Under the pieces are notes generated by a model. The model was not told the origin of the DNA. It did not search any database and saw nothing but the letters and a program-made list of their open reading frames with translations. This document shows, one piece after another, positions 21,713-35,659 of a DNA stretch of 64,000 bases. The stretch is taken from assembly GCA_021014945.1 (NCBI GenBank), contig MU266463.1, forward strand, positions 1 through 64,000, in the 5' to 3' direction. The DNA is from Leucogyrophana mollusca. Lineage: Eukaryota; Basidiomycota; Agaricomycetes; Boletales. Made by a program: the position numbers and the translations under genes. Position 1 is the first letter of the stretch; every line of letters begins with the position of its first letter.

Positions 21713-24282
21713 TCACGTCCTGCGTTTGAAGACCAGTGGCGCGCGGAGCGGACTGGGCGGCAGGCCTGTGAGACTGGGGAGGGAGTGACAAGATAGGCAG
21801 AAACCACGTACGCGAGAGTGACGATGCTGCGCGCGCTCAGCACCCGCGCCTTGCGCTGCTCGAATGTCTCCGAGGCAAATTGTGGCTCTTCTTTGATCTC
21901 GATTTTGTAGCGCGAGACCAAGAGCGTGAGCACTGCCGTGCCCTCGGTTTCGGAGAACCTAAGAGGTGAAGGGGAGATGAAGGCGCATACTAGAGCGACG
22001 ATGGCTAGACATACTTTCTTCCAACACATGCGCGGTAGCCTGAGTGCAAGTGGCTCGGAGTGAGGGTATGACGGGGTGCACAGCGTAGGGGGCTTACCAC
22101 CGCTGAAGGGAAGGAAGGCATCCCGATTCCAGTCGCCCAGGAACCGTGAGGGCTTGAAGGTATGCGGGTCCTCCCAGTACCGCGCTGTGCACGTATATCA
22201 TATATCAGCACCACACACACCAAGCGCAGGGACAGGCAGCGTACGATTGTAATGCAGCCCGACGACGTCGAGTGTCATCGCAGTGCCCTGCGGGATCGAG
22301 ACGGTCCGTTTTTCCCCGTTCACGTCGGTCACAACGAGGCTCGTGTCTTCGGCACTGGACTTTGGGACTCCGGTTACCTGCGAGGCGGTCGGTATGGGTG
22401 AGTTCGGGCAGAAAACGATTCTCTTACGGGAGCGAACATGCGAAGAGACTCGAGGAACACGCTGAAAATGGGGTCACGGACTGCCGCGGTGCGGTTGCGG
22501 CAGAGGACTCACGCCAGAGAGCGAGTTAGGAGCGGCATATCATCGTAGGTCTGGTGCACAGCTAGATCAGGACGGTTGCTGTCAGGGGGCTGGGTGGTGC
22601 ACACACCGGTATTCGGCCGTCAGGAAGCACACTCTGGATGTGTTGGTACAGCGCCTCCTGTTCGTCTGGGTATAAGGCCAGCATGGCGAATGCGAAGCAG
22701 AGCGAGTGGGCGGTGGTCTAAGAAGATCGATGCCAGTCAACCTGGTAAAAGTGCCTGTCAGGCCAAACTGCACGGCATACCTCGTGGCCAGCGACCAAAA
22801 AAATGAAAATATTCCCTAGCGCGAGTTGTGTTCACCATATGTTCCGAGAACTCAGTGTGAAGAGGCGCATCATACCAACAAGCTCGCTGTCTGACAGTTT
22901 CACGTCGCCGCCAGATAGCCCTTCGTCTTCGCTCGCGACCAACAAGCTATTGAGCAGATCATGACGCTCCGATTTCTTCTCGGCCACTCTGCGCTCGTGT
23001 ATCATCTCGAGGAGGTATCGCTAAGCCAAAGGATTGCCACAAGTCAGTGCCAGCGGCGTCCGGTGCATGTATCGCCGCACCTCTAACTCGTCGAACGCAA
23101 GTCGCGTGCGCCGCCAGCGCTTTGTGAGACCGAAAGCCCATTTCGGAACGAGTAGCTTCGTAAGCAAGTCGGTGGTAACAAAGTGAAGCGCGTCTTTGAA
23201 TGTCATTTGGTGGCCATTGGGGATAACGGCGTCTTCTTTCCAGGATATCCTTCGGCCAAAACCTATGATATATGTGAGTGTGGTGGTTACCAGCTGCAAT
23301 TGAATGCCACGCACCTGCTGCACCGATCACAAATAAAGCGATCTGTGAGGTACATGAGCGGCGGACGAGGGGGAGCCGTGAACACTAACGGGTAGTGTCA
23401 AATCGACGCCATGATCGTAAGTTATCGAATCTTGTCCCTCCCATGCGCTATCGAACAGGTCAAGCATAATCCGGGTCGTTTCTTCCCAAACGAGCCTATT
23501 ATTACGCTGCGGTATATAGTTGTCAAGAGCAGCAACGCTGGAACGGCTGGCCGCAAGCACGCACATCGGAAAACGCGGGTGCGACGATCTTTCGATACCT
23601 CTTCCACTCTTCTCCTTCCGAGACGACGATGTTCTCGCCGAAAAAGGTAAGGATGATGTATTGATGTAAAGGTTTCGGAAAGCGGCCGCGAGCCCAAACA
23701 ATTTCCTGAACCAGACCATTCCGTAACTGATGTGCGAGTCGATCATAAAGTGATGGCGCCTACTTTGATTGCCTGGGCATCCGCGATCAAGAGCCGGGCG
23801 CGCGCTTTCGGCCATAAGGACACCTGCACCGTTATCGCGTGATTGATAGGAAGGTAGGTCCGAGATAATTTCCACGTACAGCGGAAACAATGTCTAGACC
23901 ATATGCCGCAAACGCTGCAAACACAGCACAGTTAGTCCGATAGAGGAGCGGGTAAAACGGTCAGACGTACGAGAGTGCTTCAATCTCCATATGTGATCGT
24001 GCCCAAGAGCAAGCCCCGGAACGGGGGGAAACATGTTGCCAGAGACAGTGGCAGAATCTATGATAGTCCGAAATCCAGGCAGGTTACTGGCCTCAATTGT
24101 CAGTGAGACATGTAAGCGATCAGATGGATAATATAGACATACCCAATCGTTCCAAGCACTCGGCGAACATCAACGTAGGCTTGGATGATCCGGAGGAGCC
24201 CCACAGTCCCAAGCAGCACTCCAAGTGTCTGCAAAGACGGGCCTGTCAGTCGCACGTCGGAAAGCATGGCGGGCAGAAGCAA
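21713..24282 (-). CDS. Cytochrome P450 monooxygenase (many exons)
   Basis: Coding segments on the minus strand spell a complete fungal P450. In order: a hydrophobic N-terminus from ATG 24282 (LGVLLGTVGLLRIIQAYV); the early block NNRLVWEETTRIMLDLFD near 23440-23500; GRRISWKEDAVIPNGHQ near 23240; the I-helix NIFIFLVAGHE/TTAHS split by an intron near 22730-22820; the K-helix FLESLRM (ExxR) near 22440; and the heme loop FSGGYRACVGRKFSE joined across two introns near 22110, 22050 and 21960. It ends PLVFKRRT before the stop at 21713-21715. I did not fix every exon boundary but saw no lesion in the key motifs. These enzymes are ER-anchored; the substrate is unknown. I do not assign a CYP family. It lies tail to tail with the ADH. 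Confidence 0.85.
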
Positions 24283-25226
24283 CGGGCTTCCAGGACTGAA
24301 AAGTGGGCCATGCGAAAATATATATGGTTGTCCTGACCCCGATTTGCCAGAATTGATCTTTTTTTGTCCCCCGTCGGATGGGAGATAGAAGTGTGGAAAC
24401 CGTCGGATCTTCAGTTACGAGTTGATCATGAGGAATCATAGAACTAGCAAAAGCCTGCATAGAAATGCACATAGTTGATGTAAGTGACCTACGAATCTGT
24501 GTCGCTGCTGGCAACGACCACACTGATGAGTAACATGTACACTCAGCCTCCAGAACTTTAGTTATACTGTGATGTCAGAGGATGTCAGGTCCGTTCAGTG
24601 GCTTATCTTGACCGGCTACAACCACTTGTGCCACCGTTCTGGATTGGGCCTCTCGAACTCGGGGCCGGGCTGATACCAGGGATGGCAAGTTTGAAGTGTG
24701 GTTAGGCATAACGTTAGGCTCAGGCAACATAAAGGGAGAAAGGAACCTAAAGGAGCCCTGTCGGCTTCATTACGTTGATAAAATGATCCGGCGGTATTGG
24801 CTAAGCGAGCTTTTTGTGTTTTAAAGGTATCGTATTAAACTTTGCACTTGCCTTCACTTACTGCCCTCACTTTGTTGAGTTGAGAAGGCGTATGTCGACA
24901 CTTGCTTGTACTATCAAAAAACCGTTGAGTTACTTCGTTCGATTTTTGGCTCCTTAATTTCAGCAGACCAGTGCTGAATGGCATCGACTTTAGTGAATGG
25001 CTCCTGGCAATAGAAGTTGACAGTCTTGAATATTGATGTCTCAGCTTAATCAGTCAACTCCACTAGGTAACCGCGATCTCGTCCCTTCTCGGACTCGGTT
25101 CTACTCGGTCTGCCGCATCGCGGATTGTTGACTATGTACATATCAAAGGAATTTGTGGTGCGTCCGAACTTCTTTGGCGTGTGCTAGGTTCAATTCCAGC
25201 CCCCGAGCAGACAGTGACATGCTCTG
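24283..25226. other. Intergenic region, no gene recognised
   Basis: This lies between the P450 5' end and the small secreted protein tandem array. No coding, tRNA or repeat signal was supported. The first part presumably holds the P450 promoter. Confidence 0.4.
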
Positions 25227-26163
25227 TATTTTTGCCCAGCTGTCGCACTGCTGTCGGTGTCATCCCCGAGATCACCTGAGCCACTCACTTTCACTCCTCT
25301 GTCAACAACGGTTGTAAGTGGGGATAAGCGCTGCCAGGAGAGCTATTTACTAAATTTTAGAATTTCTTTGACACACCCTTGGCAGCTGACTGCGACGAGC
25401 ATTTAAATACGCATCCACCCCGAACCTCCAGATTCAGGTCTCTCAACCAGATCACCAGGTTAGTACCACTGGCCTCTGCTCCTCGTTGATACTTACTTCC
25501 CGACAAGACGTAATATGTTTTTCAAAGCCGCCGCCGCCATTATCGTCCTAGCCACGCAGATCGCACCCAATGCCGCGCGCACTTATCCTTATAGTCTCTT
25601 CGCATACCCGGGAACAACTTATTCCGGTACCCCTGAAATCTACAGTGAAACATTGACCACTACGTGCCAGTGCAAACCCTTGAATAGCGTCAGCAACAAG
25701 CTCTACTCGTATCTATTCGACGCGAAGGCCAACGCGACGGATAATCCTGACGTGACACTCAACTTTTATGATGACACGAGCTGTAAGACAGCGCTGAGCA
25801 CAAGCAAGTCATTGATGTTATAGTGTGCGAGCGCCATACTTACCCTTGAACTAATTTTCTAGAGCCCGTGTGCACGACTATCTGTCAACAACCCAATGCC
25901 GCGTCGTCCCTTCACAAAGCGAGTTCTTTCCAAGTCTGCCATGTTTAGTGAATACGGCGTGGGTTTAGAGGCAGGGTGTTTTTGGGGGTGCCTGCCTCGC
26001 CAATGTTTTACAACTCAGAGTCATGGAAAATGCGACATTATTATGAACTACCAACTTCATGGGTGCCATGAAGAGGCACTAGTGTAATCATACAGAGAAG
26101 ATGATCAAAGCATTGCACGCCATGCACGGGCCCAGCCAGCTATGACTGCTCCAGCGATCAGTC
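25227..26163 (+). repeat. Tandem duplication unit 1 (small secreted protein locus)
   Basis: The unit includes promoter, gene and 3' flank. It starts at ttttgcccag and ends after ctgctccagcgatcagtcat, where unit 2 begins. Promoter blocks such as ccgagatcacctgagccact and the TATA-like gcatttaaatacgc about 120 bp before the ATG are shared with unit 2 almost base for base. Confidence 0.9.
25515..25823 (+). CDS. Small secreted protein, tandem copy 1
   Basis: The frame has 102 codons with a classic signal sequence (FFKAAAAIIVLATQIAPNAAR) followed by a small mature domain with TTTCQCK and SCKTAL cysteines and an N-linked site (NATD). A conserved segment continues past the in-frame stop: in another frame 25862-25948 reads PVCTTICQQPNAASSLH and ends QVCHV, and its counterpart is conserved in copy 2, so a 3' exon carrying three more cysteines is likely. 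A branchpoint-like ctaat and a tctag acceptor precede it, but no donor gives a clean phase, so the true C-terminus is unresolved. Function unknown; small secreted, effector- or cell-wall-type proteins are the likely class. A TATA-like box lies upstream. Confidence 0.65.
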   Translation: MFFKAAAAIIVLATQIAPNAARTYPYSLFAYPGTTYSGTPEIYSETLTTTCQCKPLNSVSNKLYSYLFDAKANATDNPDVTLNFYDDTSCKTALSTSKSLML

Positions 26164-27222
26164 ATTTTGCCCAGTTGTCGGTGTCATACCCGAGATCACC
26201 TGAGCCACTCACTTTCACTCCTCTGTCAACAACGGTCGTGAGTGGGATAAGCGCTGCCAGGAGAGCTATTTACTAAATTTTAGTATTTCTTTGACACACC
26301 CTTGGCAGCTGACTGTGACGAGCATTTAAATACGCGTCCACCCCGAACTTACCCCCAATCCCGAACCTCCAGATCCAGGCCCCTCGACCAGATCACCAGG
26401 TTAGTACCACTGGCCTCTGTTCCTCGTTGATACTTACTTCTCGACAAGACGTAAAATGTTTTTCAAAGCCGCTGCCGCCATTATCGTCCTAGCCACGCAG
26501 ATCGCACCCAATGCCGCACGCACTTATCCTTACAGTCTCTTCGCATACTCGGGAACAACCTATTCCGGTACCCGTGAAATCTATAGTGAAACATTGACCA
26601 CTACGTGCCAGTGCAAATCCCTATATAGCGTCAGCAACAAGCTCTCCTCGTATCTATTCGACGCGAAGGCCAACGCGACGGATAGTCCCGGCCTGACACT
26701 CACCTTTTATGATGGCGCGGGCTGTAAGACAGCGCTGACCAAAAGCAAGTCACTGATGTTACGATGCGCGAGAGCCGTACTCACCCTCTAACCAATCTTC
26801 TAGAGCCCGTGTGCACGAATATCTGTCAACAAACCCATGCTGCGTCGTACCTTCACAAAGCGAGTGCTTTCAAAGTATGCCATGGTTAGTGAATGCGGTA
26901 TGGGTTTAGAGACGGAGTATTTTTTGAGGTGTTGGCCTTGCTTAAGGCATCGCCGATATTTTGCGATTCAGAGTCATCGAAAATGCGACATTATTAGGAA
27001 CTACCAACTTCATGGGTGCCATGAAGAGGCACCAGTGTAATGCCACTAGTTACCCGGCGTTGGACAACGAAATAAAGCTAGAGTGAAGCCAGAGTTCCGA
27101 TTAGAATTTAGCACCGCCATAATCAATCCGACATAGAGGACGTACAGAGAGGCGTAGGTGATCAAAGCCTGGCACGCCATGCACAGGCCCAGCCAGTTAT
27201 GACTGCTCCAGCGATCAGTCAG
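26164..27222 (+). repeat. Tandem duplication unit 2
   Basis: This is the direct tandem copy of 25227-26163. It differs by point changes, a 22 bp insertion in the leader (aacttacccccaatcccg region near 26347) and about 120 bp of extra sequence at 27042-27160 in the 3' flank. It ends at the same ctgctccagcgatcagtca block. Confidence 0.9.
26456..26791 (+). CDS. Small secreted protein, tandem copy 2
   Basis: This is 111 codons, nearly identical to copy 1 over the signal sequence and mature domain. Differences include GTRE for GTPE and a Gly-Leu for Asp-Val change (SPGLTL). The codon equivalent to the copy 1 stop is CGA, so this frame runs 10 codons further (CARAVLTL). The conserved downstream segment reads PVCTNICQQTHAASYLH and ends KVCHG with a stop at 26887-26889, preceded by a good branchpoint (ctaac) and tctag acceptor. 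As in copy 1 the donor is unclear. Most differences in that downstream segment change the residue, which would fit relaxed or diversifying selection. Confidence 0.65.
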   Translation: MFFKAAAAIIVLATQIAPNAARTYPYSLFAYSGTTYSGTREIYSETLTTTCQCKSLYSVSNKLSSYLFDAKANATDSPGLTLTFYDGAGCKTALTKSKSLMLRCARAVLTL

Positions 27223-28142
27223 AACTCAGGTTCTCTAGACTCTAGTGTCCGGCTTTCGCTAGTCCGGTACACAAAGGTATTCAATCTCGTGCGTATGTCC
27301 CTCCATCTTGCCGCTGAGCGCTGGAGAATGTGTGGCATTTTCTATGGCTTTTGTGCTTCACTGTTTCGTAAAAAGCGTTGATGAGGGCGGCCGGTGTAAC
27401 CACAGCCTTTTGTGGTGAAGTCAAAGACGAGGTTATGTTTGAAGGAAATTGTAGGTCGTTTCCTGTAGTTGTCGCTCTCAGCGGCAGAAGTCGGAACAGC
27501 GATGGTTGTAGTGGCGTTCTTGAGTAACATTTGGTGTCGGGAGACCAACAAGTTGACATAAGACGCACGACAATTACGACGGTCGTTCAGATTATTTTCT
27601 GAGAGTGGAGGATCTGACGTCCACTGTATCCCATTGAATGCGGTTTTATACGATCTGTAGATGCACTGCCGAATCAGAGACCAGCTCGAAAGCTACCCAG
27701 ATCGGGGCCCAGGGCTCGCCCGTATGGCGCACACGACAGCACACGACTGGCTCAGTGACATGGGACGGATACGGTGAGATACCGTATGACAGCGGTCTGA
27801 CAGCCTTTCGCTACGTTGATTTGTGCAAGACGGGGTCACTGCGACTCGAACACCACAAGTTATGGGAGGATATGAACCGAGGATTCGATATGAGCGAGTT
27901 TGGCGACATATGTCAAGGGCGATCGTGACCGGTTTGAGAAAGTCAGGTCAGTCGTGGAACGCAAAAAGCTGAAATGTAGCCGCCAGCAACATGGAAAGAG
28001 GCCTTGAGCCCAAGTTTCGTGATCGTACTGTTCGGCGCACCGGTGAATATATTATTCCGCTTGTGTGCCTTTGTTTGCTTGCAGTGGCAGATTTTTGGAA
28101 GGCTTGTTCTGGTCCAGATCAAACCTCGAAAGCCCAACAGCT
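27223..28142. other. Intergenic region upstream of NUP96
   Basis: A 96-codon plus-strand frame at 27638-27928 has no recognisable domain or splice partner and was not called. Nothing else was supported. Confidence 0.35.
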
Positions 28143-31100
28143 ATGGCTCGCTTCAGCGCTGTTGTGAGCGACAGTAGCGACGAAGAAACCGAATCATACG
28201 CTGCCCAGAATGTACCGAAACCGCCTACACGCGTACCTCCAAAGCGCATACCCGAAGATGACGAAGTGGCGGATTCAGGTTCAAGTTCTGATGAGGAAGT
28301 TGACACCGAAGAAGATGACCAGGATGCATCAGGAGCGGAGGAGTCGGAGGAGGAAAGCTCGTCTGACATGCATGAGGACGAGCTCATACCCACGCGCTCG
28401 AAAAAAACGCGGAATCGCGCCCTTGTGGAGGACTCAGACGGGGAAATACACGAGGTCAGCGGACGCCTACGATCGCACTCTTCCAGTTCATCAGAATCCG
28501 ACTTCGAAATGCCGGTGGAACGAGGAGATGCCTCAGTAATACCGTGGGCAAGGCATGTCGGTGTCGACGCGCAGAAGATGCACGTCATGCAGACATCGTT
28601 GTTTCGCATGCCTGAAGAAGCGGCGCTCTTAAAATCCTTAAACCACCCGACACGCTCACGTTTTCAGCTACTGCCTACTGTCAACCGAAAACATAGTCGA
28701 GACTCGGAGGGAGATGGACTTCGACTGGACCCTCGGGATGTATGTACGACTGTTATTCGTCCTGAATGCATCTCATTACTCGATATCGCCAGAGAGCTTC
28801 CTTTGCCCATGACATTGACCCCTTGCCCCTCCGTCCGTCGCGAAAGTACGCGAGAGTAGAGAGTTCGGCTTCTGTGGTGGCCGGTAATGAGGGCGCGTTG
28901 GTAGATGCAGGCTTGGCCTTAGGTCGGTCATTTCGTGTAGGCTGGGGTCCCGGGGGCACCCTCGTTCACTTGGGTAAGGTGTGCGGGCCCGCAGATCAAT
29001 CGTGAGTGCCTTGGCAATCAGACCTTGACGCTGATCATGGACCATTACTTCAGTGCAACTTCCGCAAACTCGTCCGTTGTCACCCAGACCACTGTCACGC
29101 TGTGTTCTGGGCCTCAGGAAGAGTTGACGTCCCGATGCTCTCGGCTACTCCAGCACCACCTCAGCAAAACCCCCATTGTCCGTGATGAGGATGGCGTCCC
29201 TTTTGCCGACCCTTCGTCCGAGCTGTGCTTCTCTTCGTTCACGGCTCTTTATACACCGACTGACCGGTCATACGAAGTGCTTCTCTTTCGACTTGGTGAA
29301 GCTCTCTTCGACGAGATTGACCTTCGCCTGGGACAAAGTATCACTGTCGACGTTCGGAATCGCATATCCTCCATCAGACGAAAGGCGGCCTTGTCAGTGT
29401 GGCTAGAAGGAATTGTAAAGCCATCGGTTGACGCTGATCTCAAGCAACAATCTTCAGCTAACTCCGCAGCCCTTGTGTACACCCTTTTGACGGGCCACCA
29501 AGTAAACAAAGCTTGTGATGTTGCCATGGATGGTGGTAACGTGAAACTGGCGACCTTGATATCTCAGGCCTCGGGCGATTTTGAGTTCCGAGAGGACTTG
29601 AAGGAGCAGTTGCAATTGTGGCGCGAGCAACGGATTGATGTCCATATTGACGAAAGCATCAGGAAGGTATATGCGCTACTCGCCGGTCTCCTGGAAGTCG
29701 TAGAGGGATCGAAAGGGAGCAGTCTAGAGCGGTGCTCAGATGTCGATACGCTCAAGGGACTAGACTGGAAGCGCGCATTCGGTCTTCACCTATGGTTCTC
29801 CGAACCTATGGACGCTCCGATCTCCCAAGTGTTCGAGTCCTACAACCGCTCCACGCAAGAATGGTCATCCCGAGTGGCTTCGCCACGGCCTTGGTATCTC
29901 GAATCACCACCAAAAGGCCTACATCAATTGCCTTTCAAAATTCCATCACCCCCGCCATCAGATGCTCTCTTCTCACTCATCAGATTACACGCCGAACCAG
30001 CATGCTCACTATCTCAAGTACTTTCACCCCTCTCATTCGGCCCTTCCCCTATCGATTACTCACTCCCTTGGCATCTGTATATCATTCTCTCTCGCTGTAT
30101 GCGCATACGTGATTTCGCTGACCGAAGCGACACCGGCATTTCCCATGACGTGGCGAGCAATGCGGAGGACGGGGAAGATACTCACCACGAGGGACACAGT
30201 CCGAGTGCAGACCTACTGGCGAGCAGCTATGCCCAGCAATTGGAACAACTGGGTATGTTGCAAGAAGCGATTTTTGTTCTATTACATATCGAGGGTTCCG
30301 CCGGGTAAGTAGCACGCACTTCATATTCGCATGATTGGACTAATAGTGGTACTAGGAGGGAAAAGGCTATTAAGGACATGTTATCGCGGTCTGCTGATAA
30401 ACTAGATGAATGGATGACCAGTGGCATCCTCGGGAGTCTGAAGATACCTTTGGCGTGGGTCAATGAAGCAAAGGTGACGTGGCCTTCGATTTGTGCCCGC
30501 CCGCGAGGTCCTTATATCTTTGTGAAATTTAGGCACTGTACGCCGTCCATCAAGGCGAGGTTTATGAGGCATATCAGCTATACATATCCGCAGGCCTGTT
30601 AACAGCAGCTCACGACCTCGCTGTTACGGAACTAGCACCGGAAGCTGTCATCCGAAATGATTTTGAACTTCTAAGTTCTCTATTCGAGGGAATGTCTTCC
30701 AATAACGTGCAGGGGTGGTACTTCAGGGGCAAAGTATGTGATGGCCGATCTCTTCCGTCCCTTCCCATAGGCTGACATGGTGATTGGCAGGCATATATGG
30801 ACTACGCCCATGCGATGACTCGCATACCACAGCTGCACGCGCAAGTTGATCAGTATGCTGTTCCCGATGCTGCGCAAGAAGAAGAGGTCGAGAGGTTCTC
30901 GCGAACTGTGCCAAGGCTTATTGGTCTCCTGCCGGATATCCTCGCATCACGCTCGAATCCTCTACACCAGGCCGCTCTTGCGGAGATGATCACGGGCTTA
31001 ACCACTGTGCTCGATCAAGTCCGACCACTTGCTCTGGTAGGTTTTTCCCACTCGATGGCAGTACTTCATTCCCATCCTCGCCATTGCAGGCCCAATCTCA

Positions 31101-31194
31101 AGTGCCGTTATCGGGGGTCGACGAGGCGACACAGCTCAGACATATCAAGACGAGTGCATTAGAGCGCTTTATGCGGTCAATACAAGCTTCGTGA
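28143..31194 (+). CDS. Nuclear pore complex protein NUP96 (Nup145C-type), stand-alone (7 exons)
   Basis: Exons 28143-28739, 28793-29001, 29054-30304, 30356-30473, 30533-30733, 30791-31036 and 31090-31194 give 908 residues. NUP96 is a scaffold subunit of the Y-shaped (Nup107-160/Nup84) complex of the nuclear pore. The first 130 residues are acidic, Ser/Glu-rich and disordered. The family block follows (PLRPSRKYARVESS, then VDAGLALGRSFRVGWGPGGT, about residues 207-250), then the long helical domain containing GLDWKRAFGLHLWFSEP and the C-terminal AYMDYAHAMTRIPQLH. The start ATG 28143 directly begins the acidic region; no Nup98-type GLFG repeats or autoproteolytic domain lie upstream, so it is encoded apart from NUP98. 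It converges on the DUF6593 gene 660 bp away. Confidence 0.9.
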
Positions 31195-31852
31195 ACGTTA
31201 GGTAGTAGAGAATATGTCCAACTCGGTTTTGTATCGTTGTTATTCTTATAATATTCGACCGTTCACTTGGATAGATGAAGCTGGAGGACACCAGCTTTTC
31301 CACCAACTTCGACTCCCCAAACCCAATTCTCATCCACATCCCTCACAGGCCGCAACCACCATCCATCGCATGTTTCAATTCCCAAGCGATATAAACTTTG
31401 AAAGAGCGTGCTGGGCGCAGCTCTAGCTGGACAATAGGATCTCATTCGACACCAGAAAAAGTGACTGGCGGTTCAACATATCGTAAGCACATCCCAGCTC
31501 CGAGTTGGCGCTACAATAAGAAAGCGGAAACACCAACTCGTTAGCAAGCCATGACAGTTGTCATCCTTGTAAAACGATAATCTTGTACCTGGTTCCGAAA
31601 ATTCAAACGACCCAAATCATGGTTAATTTTCCGGCATATGTATGAGCAAGTAGTAAGCCCCTTTAGTCTCAGCCGGTAAAAAAGCGATATCAATGCATGC
31701 CGTCGCCAGTTAGATACATATTGCACTACATAACCGTAGACCCTGTTAAGTTAACCCTTCTATGTACACTGGAGGTAAGCAATAAATATGCTAGATCTAG
31801 TACGTGTAAATAACAGCAACGGAAAAAGTCATACAGCAGGCCTTGGCCAGTT
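31195..31852. other. Convergent 3' intergenic region
   Basis: This AT-rich spacer contains the 3' ends of NUP96 and of the DUF6593 gene. No additional gene is supported. Confidence 0.4.
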
Positions 31853-32588
31853 TTAATCAATGCTCTTCCCGCACTGCAAGAGAACCGTAGCTAGAATCGC
31901 GACCTCAAGCAGCCCCAATTGTATGGCGCGGGGTGTCATTTCAACAACGACGGAATCGTAGGTTTTCGAGACCCTAACCAAAATTTCTGCAGAACCAGAC
32001 ACATGAAGCTTTATGTCCGAGTCAGAAAAAAAAACGTGTGCGTTATGATGGAAAATGAACATACTTGAATAAATCTGTCGTTAGGCGTCCAGGAGTAACT
32101 GACGCCTTGGAAAACCATAAGGCGGTGGCTAAAAGCAACAATTCGCGTCCGAGTCAGTCCGCCGGACAGCAGCACAACACCGTCCGTACGCACCTTCGCT
32201 GCGTTGACAACTTCAGCCAACTTTTTATCGGTTGCTTCGTCACCGCGCCTCGCGCCTCGACGTGTGGGTGACTCTGCCACTCTACCAGTGCGATACTTGA
32301 GCCTTGGGAATTCTTCAAAATGGTGTACCCTGGCATTGAAGCATCCGTCACGACGCGGAAGTAGGTCTCGTTATGAGGCCCCACGACTTTGCAGTTGAGT
32401 ATCGTCGGGTTAAAGGACGTGAACTTAAATGTGATAAGTTCTTGGAGAGCGTTCTGAGTTGTCCCCGAAGGGTATGGGAGTGCGCCGAAGATAGATGGCG
32501 CTTGGGTATTGCTTCCCCACCCAGTGCTGGAATGTCCGTTCCCCGCGTTCCACGAGCTCTGAGCGGCGAATGGGTTGACTCCGTACAT
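31853..32588 (-). CDS. DUF6593 domain-containing protein (3 exons)
   Basis: Exons 32588-32194, 32128-32065 and 32008-31853 give 204 residues. The family is common in Agaricomycetes and its function is unknown. The N-terminus is Gly/Asn/Ser-rich (MYGVNPFAAQ). The domain runs from about residue 50 to the end: ITFKFTSFNPTILNCKVVGP, YFRVVTDASMPGYTI, ALVEWQSHPHVEARG, then HRLMVFQGVSYSWTPND, and the closing AIQLGLLEVAILATVLLQCG. The last segment is hydrophobic and could associate with membrane. The exon 2 acceptor at tttag (32130-32129) is needed to keep frame; a nearer-looking acceptor would break it. Confidence 0.85.
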
Positions 32589-34539
<1,951 letters not shown>

Positions 34540-35659
34540 TGTAGCAGTCGATTATAGCACACTCAAAACTGCACGACCAGACCAAGAGTAAGATCGAGAG
34601 CAATCGCACGCGATCGAATGCGATGGCGAGAGCGCAATTAGAGCGCAAGTGCGGGTGTTGCGACATGGGGTCGATGAAAGGGGGGCACGCACTAATCAGC
34701 TGCACCGAACACTGTGGGGAATAATGCAGTACTCACACTACGGTTTGCGGACTGATGGGCGGGCGTTTGAGGACGCGGTGGTGGTGGAAGGTCAAGGCTA
34801 GTGGCCGGAGAGATTGTGGCTATTTGGGATGTTTGTAAGCTATTTGGTCGCTGACAAAACGGCCATGTTTGGCTCGATCCGCTCAATGCCTCGAGCTCCG
34901 AGTGGACCGAGTCCCTGACCTTCCCCAGATCGACCTTTTCTATTCCCTTCTCGTACTTTCGGGACCTTTCCTCTCACCAGGAAGACGAGAACGTTGCGGA
35001 TGAACTGTTTATCTTGTAGTCCTTACTATCAACTGATTTGGACAGTCGTGGGTTAATTACTGTTGCCAAATCTAGCCACACTACCTCAGTGCCTAGCACC
35101 GGAGTTTCGAGTCTAAGTAGTTCTTGTGAGGGAATCGCAGGCAGCGGTACCGGGAATGGGGTATTGATGTGGATGTCCGGACCCTCCACTGGTGTAACAC
35201 ATCATCAACTCTGCGTATACCAAGGCACACAGAGCTCAGCGAAATGCACTGTTATCTTGCCCCTGCACGCACACATCTGCCACGCCCCCGCCCCGCCCAC
35301 GACGCACAGGATTGCAGGCGGTCACACCCACGCCCCAGTGCTGGTGATGGGACCGGTCATGAGTATCAGATAGCACCCCAGCACGGCCACCTCTAATCTA
35401 CGACGTCATCTACCAATTTGGATCATGAGTGTGTATCTATGGCTATAACAATAACCCACTCACCTGGTAGTACTGCCTATCGTGGGTTTCGGTGTAGCAT
35501 AGCTGTGTCTCGCAGAATCAGGTAGCTTCAATTATAACAGATGTAGTACCTATACCGTGTGTGTGACGATGTAACATGTACGATAGACCTCCCCACCATG
35601 TGGCGCATCCAAACAATTTACATACCTGAAATGATCCTGTATAAAATGTAAGCTTACTC
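34540..35659. other. Intergenic region upstream of UBC4
   Basis: The 34540-34900 part is the presumed UBC4 leader and promoter. 35000-35400 contains weak open frames on both strands without a recognisable domain. Nothing is called. Confidence 0.35.

Noticed and set aside
25160..25205. tRNA-like T-loop (ggttcaattcc)
   Set aside because: The flanking bases do not pair as a T stem, and no D arm, anticodon arm or acceptor stem could be placed.
27638..27928. 96-codon plus-strand ORF
   Set aside because: No domain, no signal peptide and no splice partner.
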